Positions 26,543 through 34,590 of a stretch of DNA of 64,000 nucleotides are shown piece after piece. Within the stretch, counting starts at the first letter, position 1; each line of letters begins with the position of its first letter. This DNA comes from Chloroflexota bacterium (GTDB taxonomy: Bacteria; Chloroflexota; Anaerolineae; Aggregatilineales; J027). Location: the NCBI GenBank assembly GCA_024434115.1, contig QMIT01000009.1, positions 86,165-150,164 of the forward strand, in the 5' to 3' direction. The position numbers and the translations under genes are program-made. The notes beneath the pieces were generated by a model. It saw only the letters and a program-made list of their open reading frames with translations, was not told where the DNA came from and searched no databases.

Positions 26543-27205
26543 CTAGCCCAATACCAACTGATAAAGTTCTTCATAGGAATGAATGATGCTCGATCCGCCA
26601 ATGTTTTCAGGGTTATCGGGTTGAAACGCGACTGGCATGATGCCCTGTTCGCCCACAAGGGATAATTCATAGAAATCACGACCTACATAGAGTATCTCAT
26701 CAGTCGAGATGTCAGCGGCTTGGAGGGCCACCTTAAAAAAGGCAGGATCAGGCTTGGTAAGACCAATTTCGCACGAGGTCAAAACCATCCACCATAAATC
26801 TCGTGGAAAGCCAGCATCCTCCAACCAAGTGACTAAATCGTCGGTTGGGTGTTCGGTATTGGCAGCAATGGCAATGGCTACCCCGCTGTCCTGTAATTCC
26901 AATAAGGTCTCCACCGCACCCACAATAGGTTGGATGGCGGCGGCATCCGCCAATAAAACGGATCGCCCATAAGAGAGGGCTTGTTGGGGGAGACCATGAA
27001 AAGTCAAAATGGCGTCATAATAATCCTGTCGGCTAATTCGCCCATGCAATACATCAAAATGGGCTGCTTTTAGGGCTTTTTGAACAACCTTCGGATGACG
27101 GGGTTGTAAATCATAGGCCGCCAAGTAATCTTGTAAATGTCGGTCGGGTTTAGGATGGATATAGAGTACGTCATCGGTATCCAGCAGTACAGTACGGAAT
27201 GGCAT
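26543..27205 (-). CDS. HAD-superfamily hydrolase
   Basis: 220 residues. Motif I LLDTDDVLY (nucleophile Asp and Asp+2), motif II in IAANTEH, motif III Lys in LTKPDPAFF. The cap is a small helical C1 type, as in phosphoglycolate phosphatase or epoxide-hydrolase-like members. Motif IV reads YVGRDFYELS, where the usual Gly-Asp acidic pair is shifted, so magnesium binding may be atypical. Start ATG 27205 with AAGGA 7 nt upstream; TTG at 27211 is an alternative. Substrate unknown. Confidence 0.85.
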   Translation of the reverse strand: MPFRTVLLDTDDVLYIHPKPDRHLQDYLAAYDLQPRHPKVVQKALKAAHFDVLHGRISRQDYYDAILTFHGLPQQALSYGRSVLLADAAAIQPIVGAVETLLELQDSGVAIAIAANTEHPTDDLVTWLEDAGFPRDLWWMVLTSCEIGLTKPDPAFFKVALQAADISTDEILYVGRDFYELSLVGEQGIMPVAFQPDNPENIGGSSIIHSYEELYQLVLG

Positions 27206-27290
27206 CCTCAAATCCTTGAACAGGAGAATAGTAGGAAAATTGTATCAGTAGTGGCCTACTATCGCCAGAATCTAATGAAAGGATCATCTC

Positions 27291-28013
27291 ATGCAAAAAT
27301 GGATTGCGCTTGTTTGTATCCTTTTGGTGGGGTTGATTTCACCTGCCCCCACTGCCCACGCCCTCCCGGAAGCCCAACGAGTTGAACTGGAAGCCAGTGA
27401 TGGGTTGGTCTTAGTGGGTGATTTTTATATACCAGAAAGTGAAGAACCTGTCCCTGCCGTTATCCTGATGCATATGTTGGGGCGTCGGCGCGGTGACTGG
27501 GAAACGCTGCTGCCCGTGCTGGTGGATGATTACGGCATGGCGGTACTCAATGTGGATTTACGTGGTCATGGCGAAACAGGTGGCTCAACGGATTGGGCAT
27601 TGGCCGAAGAAGATGTGCAAGCATGGATTGATTGGCTGCGTCAACAGGAAGGCATCAACCCCGACTCCATTTCGTTGATCGGGGCCAGCATTGGCAGCAA
27701 TCTAGCTATACGCGGTTGGGCCAACGATGAAAAAATCCGCACGGCAGTGGCCCTTTCCCCCGGTCTTAATTTTCGTGGTGTGACCACCGAAGATGCGGTA
27801 GAAGCCAATGCAGACCGGCCTTTGATGTTGGTCTCGGCTCGCAGCGATAGAGAAAGCGCCATTGCGGTGACGACCCTGTTCGATTTAACTGACAGCAATA
27901 CACTGGTACGACTTTTCAGTGGTTCTCGGCACGGTACCGACCTTTTCGATACTGAGTATTCTGACTGGTTGATAACCGCTATCGCCGAATGGGTTGATTC
28001 GCAATCTCAATAG
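27291..28013 (+). CDS. Secreted alpha/beta hydrolase
   Basis: 240 residues. Signal peptide (about 1-24, after AHA), then an alpha/beta-hydrolase fold: nucleophile Ser133 in GASIGS, Asp186 in SARSD and His214 in SRHG complete the triad. The RGHGET segment near 91-96 is typical of the dienelactone-hydrolase/peptidase S9-like branch. Extracytoplasmic esterase or peptidase; substrate unknown. AAAGGA ribosome site. Diverges from the HAD gene. Confidence 0.88.
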   Translation: MQKWIALVCILLVGLISPAPTAHALPEAQRVELEASDGLVLVGDFYIPESEEPVPAVILMHMLGRRRGDWETLLPVLVDDYGMAVLNVDLRGHGETGGSTDWALAEEDVQAWIDWLRQQEGINPDSISLIGASIGSNLAIRGWANDEKIRTAVALSPGLNFRGVTTEDAVEANADRPLMLVSARSDRESAIAVTTLFDLTDSNTLVRLFSGSRHGTDLFDTEYSDWLITAIAEWVDSQSQ

Positions 28014-28028
28014 TGATTGTTTTGCTAG

Positions 28029-28053
28029 GAGGCGGTTGATTCAAAGCCGCCTC
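28029..28053. terminator. Hairpin between convergent hydrolase and zinc-ribbon genes
   Basis: GAGGCGG (28029-28035) and CCGCCTC (28047-28053) form a 7-bp stem with an 11-nt loop. No clear T-tract on either side, so termination is only likely from its position. Confidence 0.45.
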
Positions 28054-28065
28054 GTCCATGTTCCA

Positions 28066-29241
28066 TCACTGTCCATTTTGGCTACGCCCCCATAGACTAA
28101 ACCCATCTACATATACCTCGCCTGTCTGCCCATTAACCAATGCACGACGGATGTCATCGTCGGCTTCGTGCAGTAGGATGACCCAGATCGGCAGCAGCAT
28201 AAATTCGTAGGCCACACGGGGTACATAGGTTTCGATATTGAGATAGGCTCGCAAGGGGAATTCGGCAGCGCTGTTGCTGTAGGCCGAGATGCTGCGGGGG
28301 CGTTTGCTTTTGACCTCTTTTTTAGCTTGTTCGACTGCCTTTTTCACAATCGGGGTGGCGGCCTGCACCATGTCAATCTGATATAACTGTGCGCGAATTC
28401 CGGCAAGATAACCCGGTTCATAGTCACGCAGTTCCGACAAGTCATATGGCAGCAGATGGGGCACAATATCCTGATTGGCAATCGCGGCGTAAATGGGATC
28501 GGACAACTGAACAAAACTTTCCATGCCAGAGGCCACAATCCCCTGCGGATAGCGCCAGCGAACTTCGGTAGTGACTTCAAAAACCCAAAATGGCAAAAAC
28601 ACCGGACTGCCCGTGACCCGCGCAATTTTGTCATGTAAAAAGCGACTGAGGCTGCTGTTGATTTTTTCATCTACCAAAGACCGCGCTTTAGGGGCAGTAA
28701 TTTTGAAGGGGATAATTTTGGTGGGGGCATCCAATTTCCCCTCATTGTCGTGGACAATCACAAATTGGGAGTCACAAAATGGGCAGCGCTCATTTAAATC
28801 TTCGGGTGGCATGATAGATTGCGCTCCACAACTGGTGCAGTCCATGACCCGTCCCGTGACATCCCATTGAACGGCTTTCCCATAACGCTCCATCAATACA
28901 GCCCGCAAAGATTTTTCGGCATGAGGTATTTTATTGCTTGACTTCGATTTGTGGGACTTAATGGGATATTTTTTGCCACAGGTGGGGCAGTGGATCATGG
29001 ACTGACCGGGAACAGGCTCAAGGTCATCCCCGCCACAGTTGGGGCATTCAATCATTTCCCCTTTGGCTTTTGTTTGGCCCTTGAGTGTCAGTGGATGAAG
29101 TTGAATGCGGGCTTCGGCAGGGGGTAAATTTTGCCATTCCCGTATCGGTTGATAGCCACATTCTTTGCAATAGACCAGTCCACTTTGCAGATCAATGGTC
29201 AGTCGGCTGCGGCAGACTGGACAGCCAATTCGCAATCCCAT
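28066..29241 (-). CDS. Zinc-ribbon-rich protein of unknown function
   Basis: 391 residues. Four Cys pairs at the N-terminus make two or three zinc ribbons: CPVC...CKEC (7-10, 25-28), CPNC...CPTC (about 65-87) and CTSC...CPFC (about 131-153). A soluble alpha/beta domain with PFKIT and FLPFWVFEV patterns follows (about 170-300). The C-terminal part is Ala/Arg/Lys-rich and ends in a conserved-looking LLPIWVILLHEADDD region. Such proteins are often mis-named replication factor Y-like. No catalytic residues recognised. AAGGGG ribosome site. Confidence 0.8.
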   Translation of the reverse strand: MGLRIGCPVCRSRLTIDLQSGLVYCKECGYQPIREWQNLPPAEARIQLHPLTLKGQTKAKGEMIECPNCGGDDLEPVPGQSMIHCPTCGKKYPIKSHKSKSSNKIPHAEKSLRAVLMERYGKAVQWDVTGRVMDCTSCGAQSIMPPEDLNERCPFCDSQFVIVHDNEGKLDAPTKIIPFKITAPKARSLVDEKINSSLSRFLHDKIARVTGSPVFLPFWVFEVTTEVRWRYPQGIVASGMESFVQLSDPIYAAIANQDIVPHLLPYDLSELRDYEPGYLAGIRAQLYQIDMVQAATPIVKKAVEQAKKEVKSKRPRSISAYSNSAAEFPLRAYLNIETYVPRVAYEFMLLPIWVILLHEADDDIRRALVNGQTGEVYVDGFSLWGRSQNGQ

Positions 29242-29408
29242 CGTGCAAGCCCCTTATTTATAGAAGAATAAAGAATGCTGGCGTAAAAAAACGCCTTTGC
29301 CGTATTATAGTCATTCAATACCGATGTGGGATAAATTTGGATAGGGCTGGATAGCAAAAAATTAGATCAGACAAACCATCTTAGAAGAGATGAGGCAAAT
29401 AGAGTCCT

Positions 29409-30473
29409 ATGGAAACAATGTCAATGGTGCAGGTGCTGGTGGTTGAAGATTCGATGACCACGCGGCGCTTCCTTGTAGATTTGATCAACAACATTCCGGG
29501 CCTGATGGTGATAGGTGAGGCCGAGGACGGCGTGCAAGCCCTACGTTTGGTGGAAGAACTCCGCCCGGATGTCATTAGTATGGACATCCAGATGCCCAAT
29601 ATGGATGGCTTGCAGGCCACCCAGCACATTATGGCGAACACCCCAACGCCGATTGTGGTCGTTTCAGCCGGGTTAGGGCAGCGTGAAGTAGATTATGCGA
29701 TGCTGGCGATTGAGGCGGGGGCCTTAGCTGCGATTGATAAACCGACGGCTTCTCCGCAGGACGAGGCCAAGCGCACAGAATATTTACGTTTGCTACGATT
29801 GATGGCTGGGGTCTCCGTCGTGCGACGGCGCTCATTAGATCAACTAGAACAGCGGTTGGATTCGCTGCCCAATATCCAAGCTGACACCCATCATTTACCC
29901 GAAATAGTGGTGATTGGGGCAAGCGCAGGCGGGCCGGGGGCCTTGACCCAAGTCTTGAGCTACCTGCCTGAAGATTTTCCACTGCCCATTCTCGTCACCC
30001 AACATCTATCCGCCGATTTTGTGCCCGGTCTGGCGAATTGGCTGGGACGGCGCTGTGTCTTACCGGTGCGGTTGGCGCTAGAGGGTGAATATCCAGAGCC
30101 GGGTGAGGTCTGGCTTGCCCCCGGTGGCTATCACATGCAGCTTTCTCAGGAGGGGCGGGTTGAGCTTATTCCCGACAAAGGCCACTATCGCCATCAGCCC
30201 TCGGTAGATGCTTTGTTTGACAGTGCGGCTAGTGTGTATGGTCGCAAAGTCATTGCGGTATTGCTGACAGGCATGGGGGATGATGGGGCGGACGCGATGG
30301 CCCGGCTTTTTGCCTATGGCGCTCGCACGATTGTGCAAAATGAAGAAACCTGTGTGGTCTATGGAATGCCGGGGGCAGCGGTGGAGCGTGGTGCCGCCGA
30401 ATATATTTTGCCAGTCGGCGAAATTGGTCGGGCAATCACCCGCTTGGCACAGGCTGGCAATCATTATCGTTAG
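29409..30473 (+). CDS. cheB: Chemotaxis response regulator protein-glutamate methylesterase CheB
   Basis: 354 residues. Receiver domain (about 6-125) with phospho-acceptor Asp59, and a C-terminal methylesterase domain (about 163-350) with the Ser172 (GASAGG), His199 (TQHL), Asp292 (MGDDG) triad. It normally demethylates or deamidates chemoreceptor glutamates. No chemoreceptor, CheA or CheR is in the window, so its substrate must be elsewhere or it has been recruited to another role. First gene of a five-gene plus-strand module. Confidence 0.96.
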   Translation: METMSMVQVLVVEDSMTTRRFLVDLINNIPGLMVIGEAEDGVQALRLVEELRPDVISMDIQMPNMDGLQATQHIMANTPTPIVVVSAGLGQREVDYAMLAIEAGALAAIDKPTASPQDEAKRTEYLRLLRLMAGVSVVRRRSLDQLEQRLDSLPNIQADTHHLPEIVVIGASAGGPGALTQVLSYLPEDFPLPILVTQHLSADFVPGLANWLGRRCVLPVRLALEGEYPEPGEVWLAPGGYHMQLSQEGRVELIPDKGHYRHQPSVDALFDSAASVYGRKVIAVLLTGMGDDGADAMARLFAYGARTIVQNEETCVVYGMPGAAVERGAAEYILPVGEIGRAITRLAQAGNHYR

Positions 30474-30586
30474 ATGGGTTCAAAAAGGTTGAAATACTGA
30501 AACCGTCGCGTTAGAAGACTATAACCCAAAAGCATAAATGGCATTGGGCAGACGGGTGTACAATTCAGGCAGAATTGAGGTGATAC

Positions 30587-30961
30587 ATGGCTCACGATGT
30601 ATTGCTAGTGGAAGACAGCCCGACACAGGCTGAACAGATTAAACACACACTAGAGAATACAGGATTAACAGTACAGGTAGTCGGAGATGGGCCGGAGGCG
30701 ATTCGTGAAGCGATGATCAATCCCCCCCGCCTAATTGTTTTGGACATCAACTTGCCTTCAATGGATGGTTATCAAGTGTGTCGGCGGCTGAAGCGTAACC
30801 CGGATACCAAAGATATTCCGGTGATTATGTTAACCGAACAAAGCAGTGCCAAAGATACGATGACTGGGTTGCAGGCGGGAGCAGACGATTATATCCCCAA
30901 AGATATTTTTGCCGGGGAGCATCTGCTGGACACCTTACGTGAGCTAGGGCTGATCGAATAG
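30587..30961 (+). CDS. CheY-like response regulator
   Basis: 124 residues, single receiver domain. Acidic pair Glu9/Asp10, phospho-acceptor Asp53, Thr83 and Lys105 are all in place, so phosphorylation should be possible. It resembles the PilG/FrzZ-type stand-alone receivers that accompany chemosensory arrays. GAGGTGAT ribosome site. Confidence 0.94.
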   Translation: MAHDVLLVEDSPTQAEQIKHTLENTGLTVQVVGDGPEAIREAMINPPRLIVLDINLPSMDGYQVCRRLKRNPDTKDIPVIMLTEQSSAKDTMTGLQAGADDYIPKDIFAGEHLLDTLRELGLIE

Positions 30962-31006
30962 TGTTGTATCCGACTTTTTCAAATGAAGGATATGCTCTAG
31001 CAATTT

Positions 31007-31432
31007 ATGTCAGAAGGACAGCGCGTCAAAATTCCCCCGGTGATGGTGATTCAGGTAGAAGACAGCATGGATGTGATGCTGGCCCGCAATATTGCACGTC
31101 GGGCGGCTTCACTCTTAGGTTTTAACACGGCCAGCCGCGCACAAGTGGCAAGTGCGGTGGCCTCGCTGGTGGGGGTCATCTTAAACGCAGGCGAACGACA
31201 GGTCATTAATCTACATGGTTTGCGACAGGGCATTGATGTCGGAATTCAAGTAGTTTGTGATGCCCCTTGGTTAGCCGACGCCAGCCCGGAAAATGCGACG
31301 GTTGCGCTGCGGGCCAAGATGGGCAAGATTATGGACGAAATCAGCCTTGTGCCAACCGCTGTCCCGCATATCGAAATGGTGTTATGGCTGACCACCGAAC
31401 GTAGTAAACAATCAAGTCCTCCCCATTCATGA
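31007..31432 (+). CDS. Degenerate RsbT/GHKL-ATPase-like protein
   Basis: 141 residues. The segment DVMLARNIARRAASLLGF...AQVASAVASLV (22-55) follows the RsbT/RsbW pattern closely, and the strand-turn region IDVGIQVVCDAPWL (76-89) sits where the G1 box lies. In active members the N-box reads Ser-Glu-Leu-x-x-Asn and the G1 box Asp-x-Gly-x-Gly; here Ser53 and Val57 replace the N-box Glu and Asn, and Ala/Pro/Trp replace the G1 glycines. So ATP binding is probably lost. It may act as an adaptor or decoy. Short gaps link it to CheY and CheW. Confidence 0.7.
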   Translation: MSEGQRVKIPPVMVIQVEDSMDVMLARNIARRAASLLGFNTASRAQVASAVASLVGVILNAGERQVINLHGLRQGIDVGIQVVCDAPWLADASPENATVALRAKMGKIMDEISLVPTAVPHIEMVLWLTTERSKQSSPPHS

Positions 31433-31439
31433 GGATGAT

Positions 31440-31832
31440 ATGCAGCGATCACTGGTGGTCTTTGAAATGGGGGAACAACAGTTTGGCCTGCCGATTGAGG
31501 TGGTGAGTGAAATCATTCCCCTAATCGCCGTCAGCCCTATCCCCGATATGCCGAGTGATTGGCTGGGGGTGGCGAATGTACGGGGGCAGGTCACTCCGGT
31601 GATAGATTATCGGGCGCGGGTGGGCCGAGCCAAAGATCTTCCATCCTTGTCAGCCCCATTGATTGTTATTCGGCAGGGCCGCCAACAAGTGGCGTTGCTG
31701 GTGGAACAAATTAAACAGATAGTGACTCTTAATGTTGAGCAGTTGGACACCACCGGGATCATTCACGAAGGCCGACTGCTCATGTGGGTAGACCCAAAAA
31801 CCATACTGGGGCGTGAGACCCCATCATCGTAA
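31440..31832 (+). CDS. CheW-like adaptor protein
   Basis: 130 residues, a single CheW domain spanning the protein: GEQQFGLPIEVVSEI (11-25), GVANVRGQVTPVIDY (43-57) and the terminal IIHEGRLLMWVDPKTIL. It normally couples chemoreceptors to CheA. The start lies 7 bp after the upstream stop, so it is translationally linked to the RsbT-like gene. Confidence 0.93.
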   Translation: MQRSLVVFEMGEQQFGLPIEVVSEIIPLIAVSPIPDMPSDWLGVANVRGQVTPVIDYRARVGRAKDLPSLSAPLIVIRQGRQQVALLVEQIKQIVTLNVEQLDTTGIIHEGRLLMWVDPKTILGRETPSS

Positions 31833-31854
31833 GCTCTGCATGAGGAACTGAGAC

Positions 31855-32766
31855 ATGACCACAACCGCCAAAGCATTGAAGGGCCGCGTTTTACTGGTGG
31901 GGGAAGACAAAAAGCTGCTAAGTGATCTCTCGGATATGCTGGAATCCACCGAGGATTATTTGACCGTCAAGTCGGGGACATTTGAAGACGCTCTCAGCGA
32001 GATTTTGCTTGGGGAGTTTCAGATGGTTGTTACTGAGACCCGCCTGCCAGACTTAAGCGGCATGGACTTGTTAGCGGTAGTGGGGGGCTTGCGGCCCGGT
32101 ACCCCGGTCATCATGATTGATGATGAACTCTCGGCAAAATCCGCCGTCGCCGCGATGCGTTTAGGGGCGTGTGATTATCTGCATAAGCCTATCAATATGC
32201 AGTTTGTGATGATGCAAATTGAGCGTCAGATAGATTTATATAAACGCACCCAAAAAGAGGACAAACCCGAATCTGGCGACCAGCCAAAAATTCCTGTCCG
32301 TGATCGTCAGCGCCAAATCAATCCAGCCACTCGTCCGGCAACCTTGCTCCTCAATCGTCAGCAGTTTGAACGTATCAACAATGAATTGGCGACGCTGTTT
32401 GGGCATATCCGTGCCCATTTTGTCGGCCTGATTGATGGCGACGGCAATTTGGCAGGGGCATCGGGGGCACTCGAAGATTATGACTTGGTGCTGCTGACTC
32501 GCGCCCTGTCGGTTGAACACCCCGCCACCGACACCTTGGCGCGGATTCTAGACGAAAATCAATTTAATGCCGTCTATCTGGAAGGCAATCGCAGCGGGGT
32601 TTATGTGGTCGAGATTCAAGACCCCTATTTGATGTCACTGGCGGTCATTTGCAGCACAGATGTCAAACCCGGCATGGTCTGGCTCTATACCAAACGTACC
32701 GCCGACACCATCGCCTCGTTTTTGAAGGAATCTGCCAACGCCCCGGCAGTCCCCGCCGCGTCATAA
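31855..32766 (+). CDS. Pseudo-receiver fused to Roadblock/LC7-like domain
   Basis: 303 residues. An N-terminal receiver-fold domain (about 11-125) has Glu61 at the phospho-acceptor position (VVTETRLPD), Gly16-Glu17 in place of the acidic pair and Asp89 in place of Thr; only Lys111 is kept. It is therefore probably locked rather than phosphorylated. A charged linker (131-165) leads to a Roadblock/LC7-like domain (about 170-292), the fold of MglB and related GTPase regulators. No MglA-like GTPase is in the window. Last gene of the module, followed by a strong terminator. Confidence 0.82.
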   Translation: MTTTAKALKGRVLLVGEDKKLLSDLSDMLESTEDYLTVKSGTFEDALSEILLGEFQMVVTETRLPDLSGMDLLAVVGGLRPGTPVIMIDDELSAKSAVAAMRLGACDYLHKPINMQFVMMQIERQIDLYKRTQKEDKPESGDQPKIPVRDRQRQINPATRPATLLLNRQQFERINNELATLFGHIRAHFVGLIDGDGNLAGASGALEDYDLVLLTRALSVEHPATDTLARILDENQFNAVYLEGNRSGVYVVEIQDPYLMSLAVICSTDVKPGMVWLYTKRTADTIASFLKESANAPAVPAAS

Positions 32767-32788
32767 GTCAGCTTCGCAAAACGACAAC

Positions 32789-32824
32789 AAAGGGGTGATT
32801 TGCTATAAATCGCCCCTTTTTAAT
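32789..32824. terminator. Bidirectional terminator after the chemosensory-like module
   Basis: AAAGGGGTGATTT (32789-32801) pairs with AAATCGCCCCTTT (32807-32819) over 13 bp with one wobble and a 5-nt loop. T-tracts flank it on both strands, serving the convergent neighbour as well. Confidence 0.85.
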
Positions 32825-32831
32825 TTCCCAA

Positions 32832-33221
32832 TTAGGCCAATGGGTCTAATCGGCTGTGTTCTTTAAGGCAGCGTTCCAAAACCCGCCGCGCCTCCCGCAC
32901 GTTGATTTTGGGCGAGGCCTCGGTATAAAACTTCTGCACCACACCCTCCACCGCGTTGATATTCGATGGCGTGTAGGTTGAGAGGTCAAGTGCATAATCG
33001 GCCTCATCCAAGTCGTCAATGGGTTCCAGCGTAATCTCGGTCACGTTTTCGCGTCGGGATTGTTCAATTTTTTGACTGCGGCTCTTGCTGGCTTTGGCAC
33101 GGCTGAGGAGTTCATCGGCATGGTTGGGGGTGGCGGCGGCGGCCTGTTCATAAAATTCGGCTAATTTGGCTTCTAGTTCGATTGCGAAGGTCATGACAGC
33201 ACCATATTGATTTAAGGCCAT
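32832..33221 (-). CDS. Ferritin-like helical protein of unknown function
   Basis: 129 residues, all predicted helical. The first helices (FAIELEAKLAEFYEQAAA, about 12-28) recall the first helix of ferritin-like/rubrerythrin-type proteins with Glu and Phe-Tyr-Glu, but the second metal-ligand pair (ExxH) is not evident. A Lys/Arg-rich region follows. It sits downstream of the pot operon terminator, so may be independent. Confidence 0.65.
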   Translation of the reverse strand: MALNQYGAVMTFAIELEAKLAEFYEQAAAATPNHADELLSRAKASKSRSQKIEQSRRENVTEITLEPIDDLDEADYALDLSTYTPSNINAVEGVVQKFYTEASPKINVREARRVLERCLKEHSRLDPLA

Positions 33222-33231
33222 AAAAATCCCT

Positions 33232-33271
33232 CTTTAAAAGCAAAAAGGCGGTTCATTCACCAAACCGCCTT
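33232..33271 (-). terminator. Terminator of the pot operon (minus strand)
   Basis: Read on the minus strand: AAGGCGGTT (33271-33263) pairs with AACCGCCTT (33253-33245), 9-nt loop, then TTTTTGCTTTT. Confidence 0.85.
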
Positions 33272-33300
33272 CATTTCGGACTTATGTGAATGATGATAAA

Positions 33301-34437
33301 TTAGTCTACCAGAACACGGGCGTTTTCATCCACCCAATAGACAAAGACATTCTCACCATTTTGGAACTGTTCGTCTTCGCTGCGGCGGAAATTCTGAGTA
33401 CGCACCACGACCTGCGAACTGCTGCCGTTATAACCAAAGCTGACGACATGGCGCGTGTCCGTGCCAATATAGACCGATTGTTGCAGCCGACCCGGAATCA
33501 GCGTTGTGCCGGAATCGTGATATGGTTCTGCCCCATTGCCATGTTTCAGCGTCAATTTTTCAGGCCGAATCGCTACGGTGACTTCGCTGCCAACGCTCAT
33601 GGCAGGGTCATCTAACACCGCACCGACCTTATAACCGCTGGGGAGTTCGACCTCACCACGTGCCCCGGCCCGGTCACACAGGCGGCCTTTGATAAAATTG
33701 GTTTCGCCAATGAAGTCCGCCACGAAACGGGTATGGGGGCGTTCATAAATGTCTTCAGGTGTGCCGACTTGCAGCACCTTGCCGTAATTCATGACTGCGA
33801 TGCGATCCGCCATGGTTAGGGCTTCTTCTTGGTCGTGGGTAACGTAGATGAAGGTGATGCCGAGTTTCAACTGCATTTCCTTCAATTCAAACTGCATGGC
33901 CTTGCGCAACTTCAGGTCTAGCGCTCCCAATGGCTCGTCGAGGAGCAGCACGGTGGGGCGTTTGACAAGGGCACGGGCAAGGGCAATACGCTGCTGCTGA
34001 CCACCCGACAGTTCACGCGGTTTGCGCTCGGCGGTGTGGGGCAGTTGCACCAATTCAAGAGCCTCAATCGCTCGCTGTTTGGCTTCGGCGCGTGAGACAC
34101 CTTCCATCTGTAACCCGAACATCACATTTTGGAGAACGTTCATGTGGGGGAACAGGGCATAATCTTGAAACACCGTATTGACGGGACGGTGAAACGGCGG
34201 AACCCCTTGTACCTGCTTGCCACGAATCAGGATTTCCCCACGCGAGACATCTTCGAACCCGGCAATCATGCGTAGGGTAGTAGTCTTACCACACCCACTG
34301 GGGCCAAGTAGGGCAAAAAATTCGCCCTTGTGAATTTGTAGTGAGACGTCATCCACTGCCTTGACCGACGCATTTTCCTTGCGCCGACCCGCAAACTCTT
34401 TGACGACGTGCCTAAGTTCAACATCAATTGCAGTCAT
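33301..34437 (-). CDS. potA: Spermidine/putrescine ABC transporter ATPase PotA
   Basis: 378 residues. Walker A GPSGCGKTT (45-53), signature LSGGQQQR, Walker B VLLLDEPLGALD, switch His in VTHDQEEA, and a C-terminal TOBE/OB domain (about 245-375). The overall pattern including RPVNTVFQDYALFPHM matches PotA/FbpC-type importers. It is the last gene of potBC-potD-potA; a hairpin after potD may lower its expression relative to the binding protein. GGAGGAA ribosome site. Confidence 0.95.
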   Translation of the reverse strand: MTAIDVELRHVVKEFAGRRKENASVKAVDDVSLQIHKGEFFALLGPSGCGKTTTLRMIAGFEDVSRGEILIRGKQVQGVPPFHRPVNTVFQDYALFPHMNVLQNVMFGLQMEGVSRAEAKQRAIEALELVQLPHTAERKPRELSGGQQQRIALARALVKRPTVLLLDEPLGALDLKLRKAMQFELKEMQLKLGITFIYVTHDQEEALTMADRIAVMNYGKVLQVGTPEDIYERPHTRFVADFIGETNFIKGRLCDRAGARGEVELPSGYKVGAVLDDPAMSVGSEVTVAIRPEKLTLKHGNGAEPYHDSGTTLIPGRLQQSVYIGTDTRHVVSFGYNGSSSQVVVRTQNFRRSEDEQFQNGENVFVYWVDENARVLVD

Positions 34438-34540
34438 CAGTTCCTCCGACTACCTATACTAGAGGCGAGCAGAAGACGATACAGTGAAAACCACTAAGTT
34501 CTGGAGTCGCCCTGAAACAAACAAGAAAAAATAAGGTTCT

Positions 34541-34564
34541 AAAAAGGGGCGAACGCGCCGCCCC
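34541..34564 (-). terminator. Attenuator-like hairpin between potD and potA
   Basis: Minus strand: GGGGCG (34564-34559) pairs with CGCCCC (34551-34546), 7-nt loop, then TTTTT. Placed right after the binding-protein gene, it would favour higher potD than potA mRNA. Confidence 0.7.
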
Positions 34565-34590
34565 CAAAGTTCTCGCTAGCCAAGTTGCTT

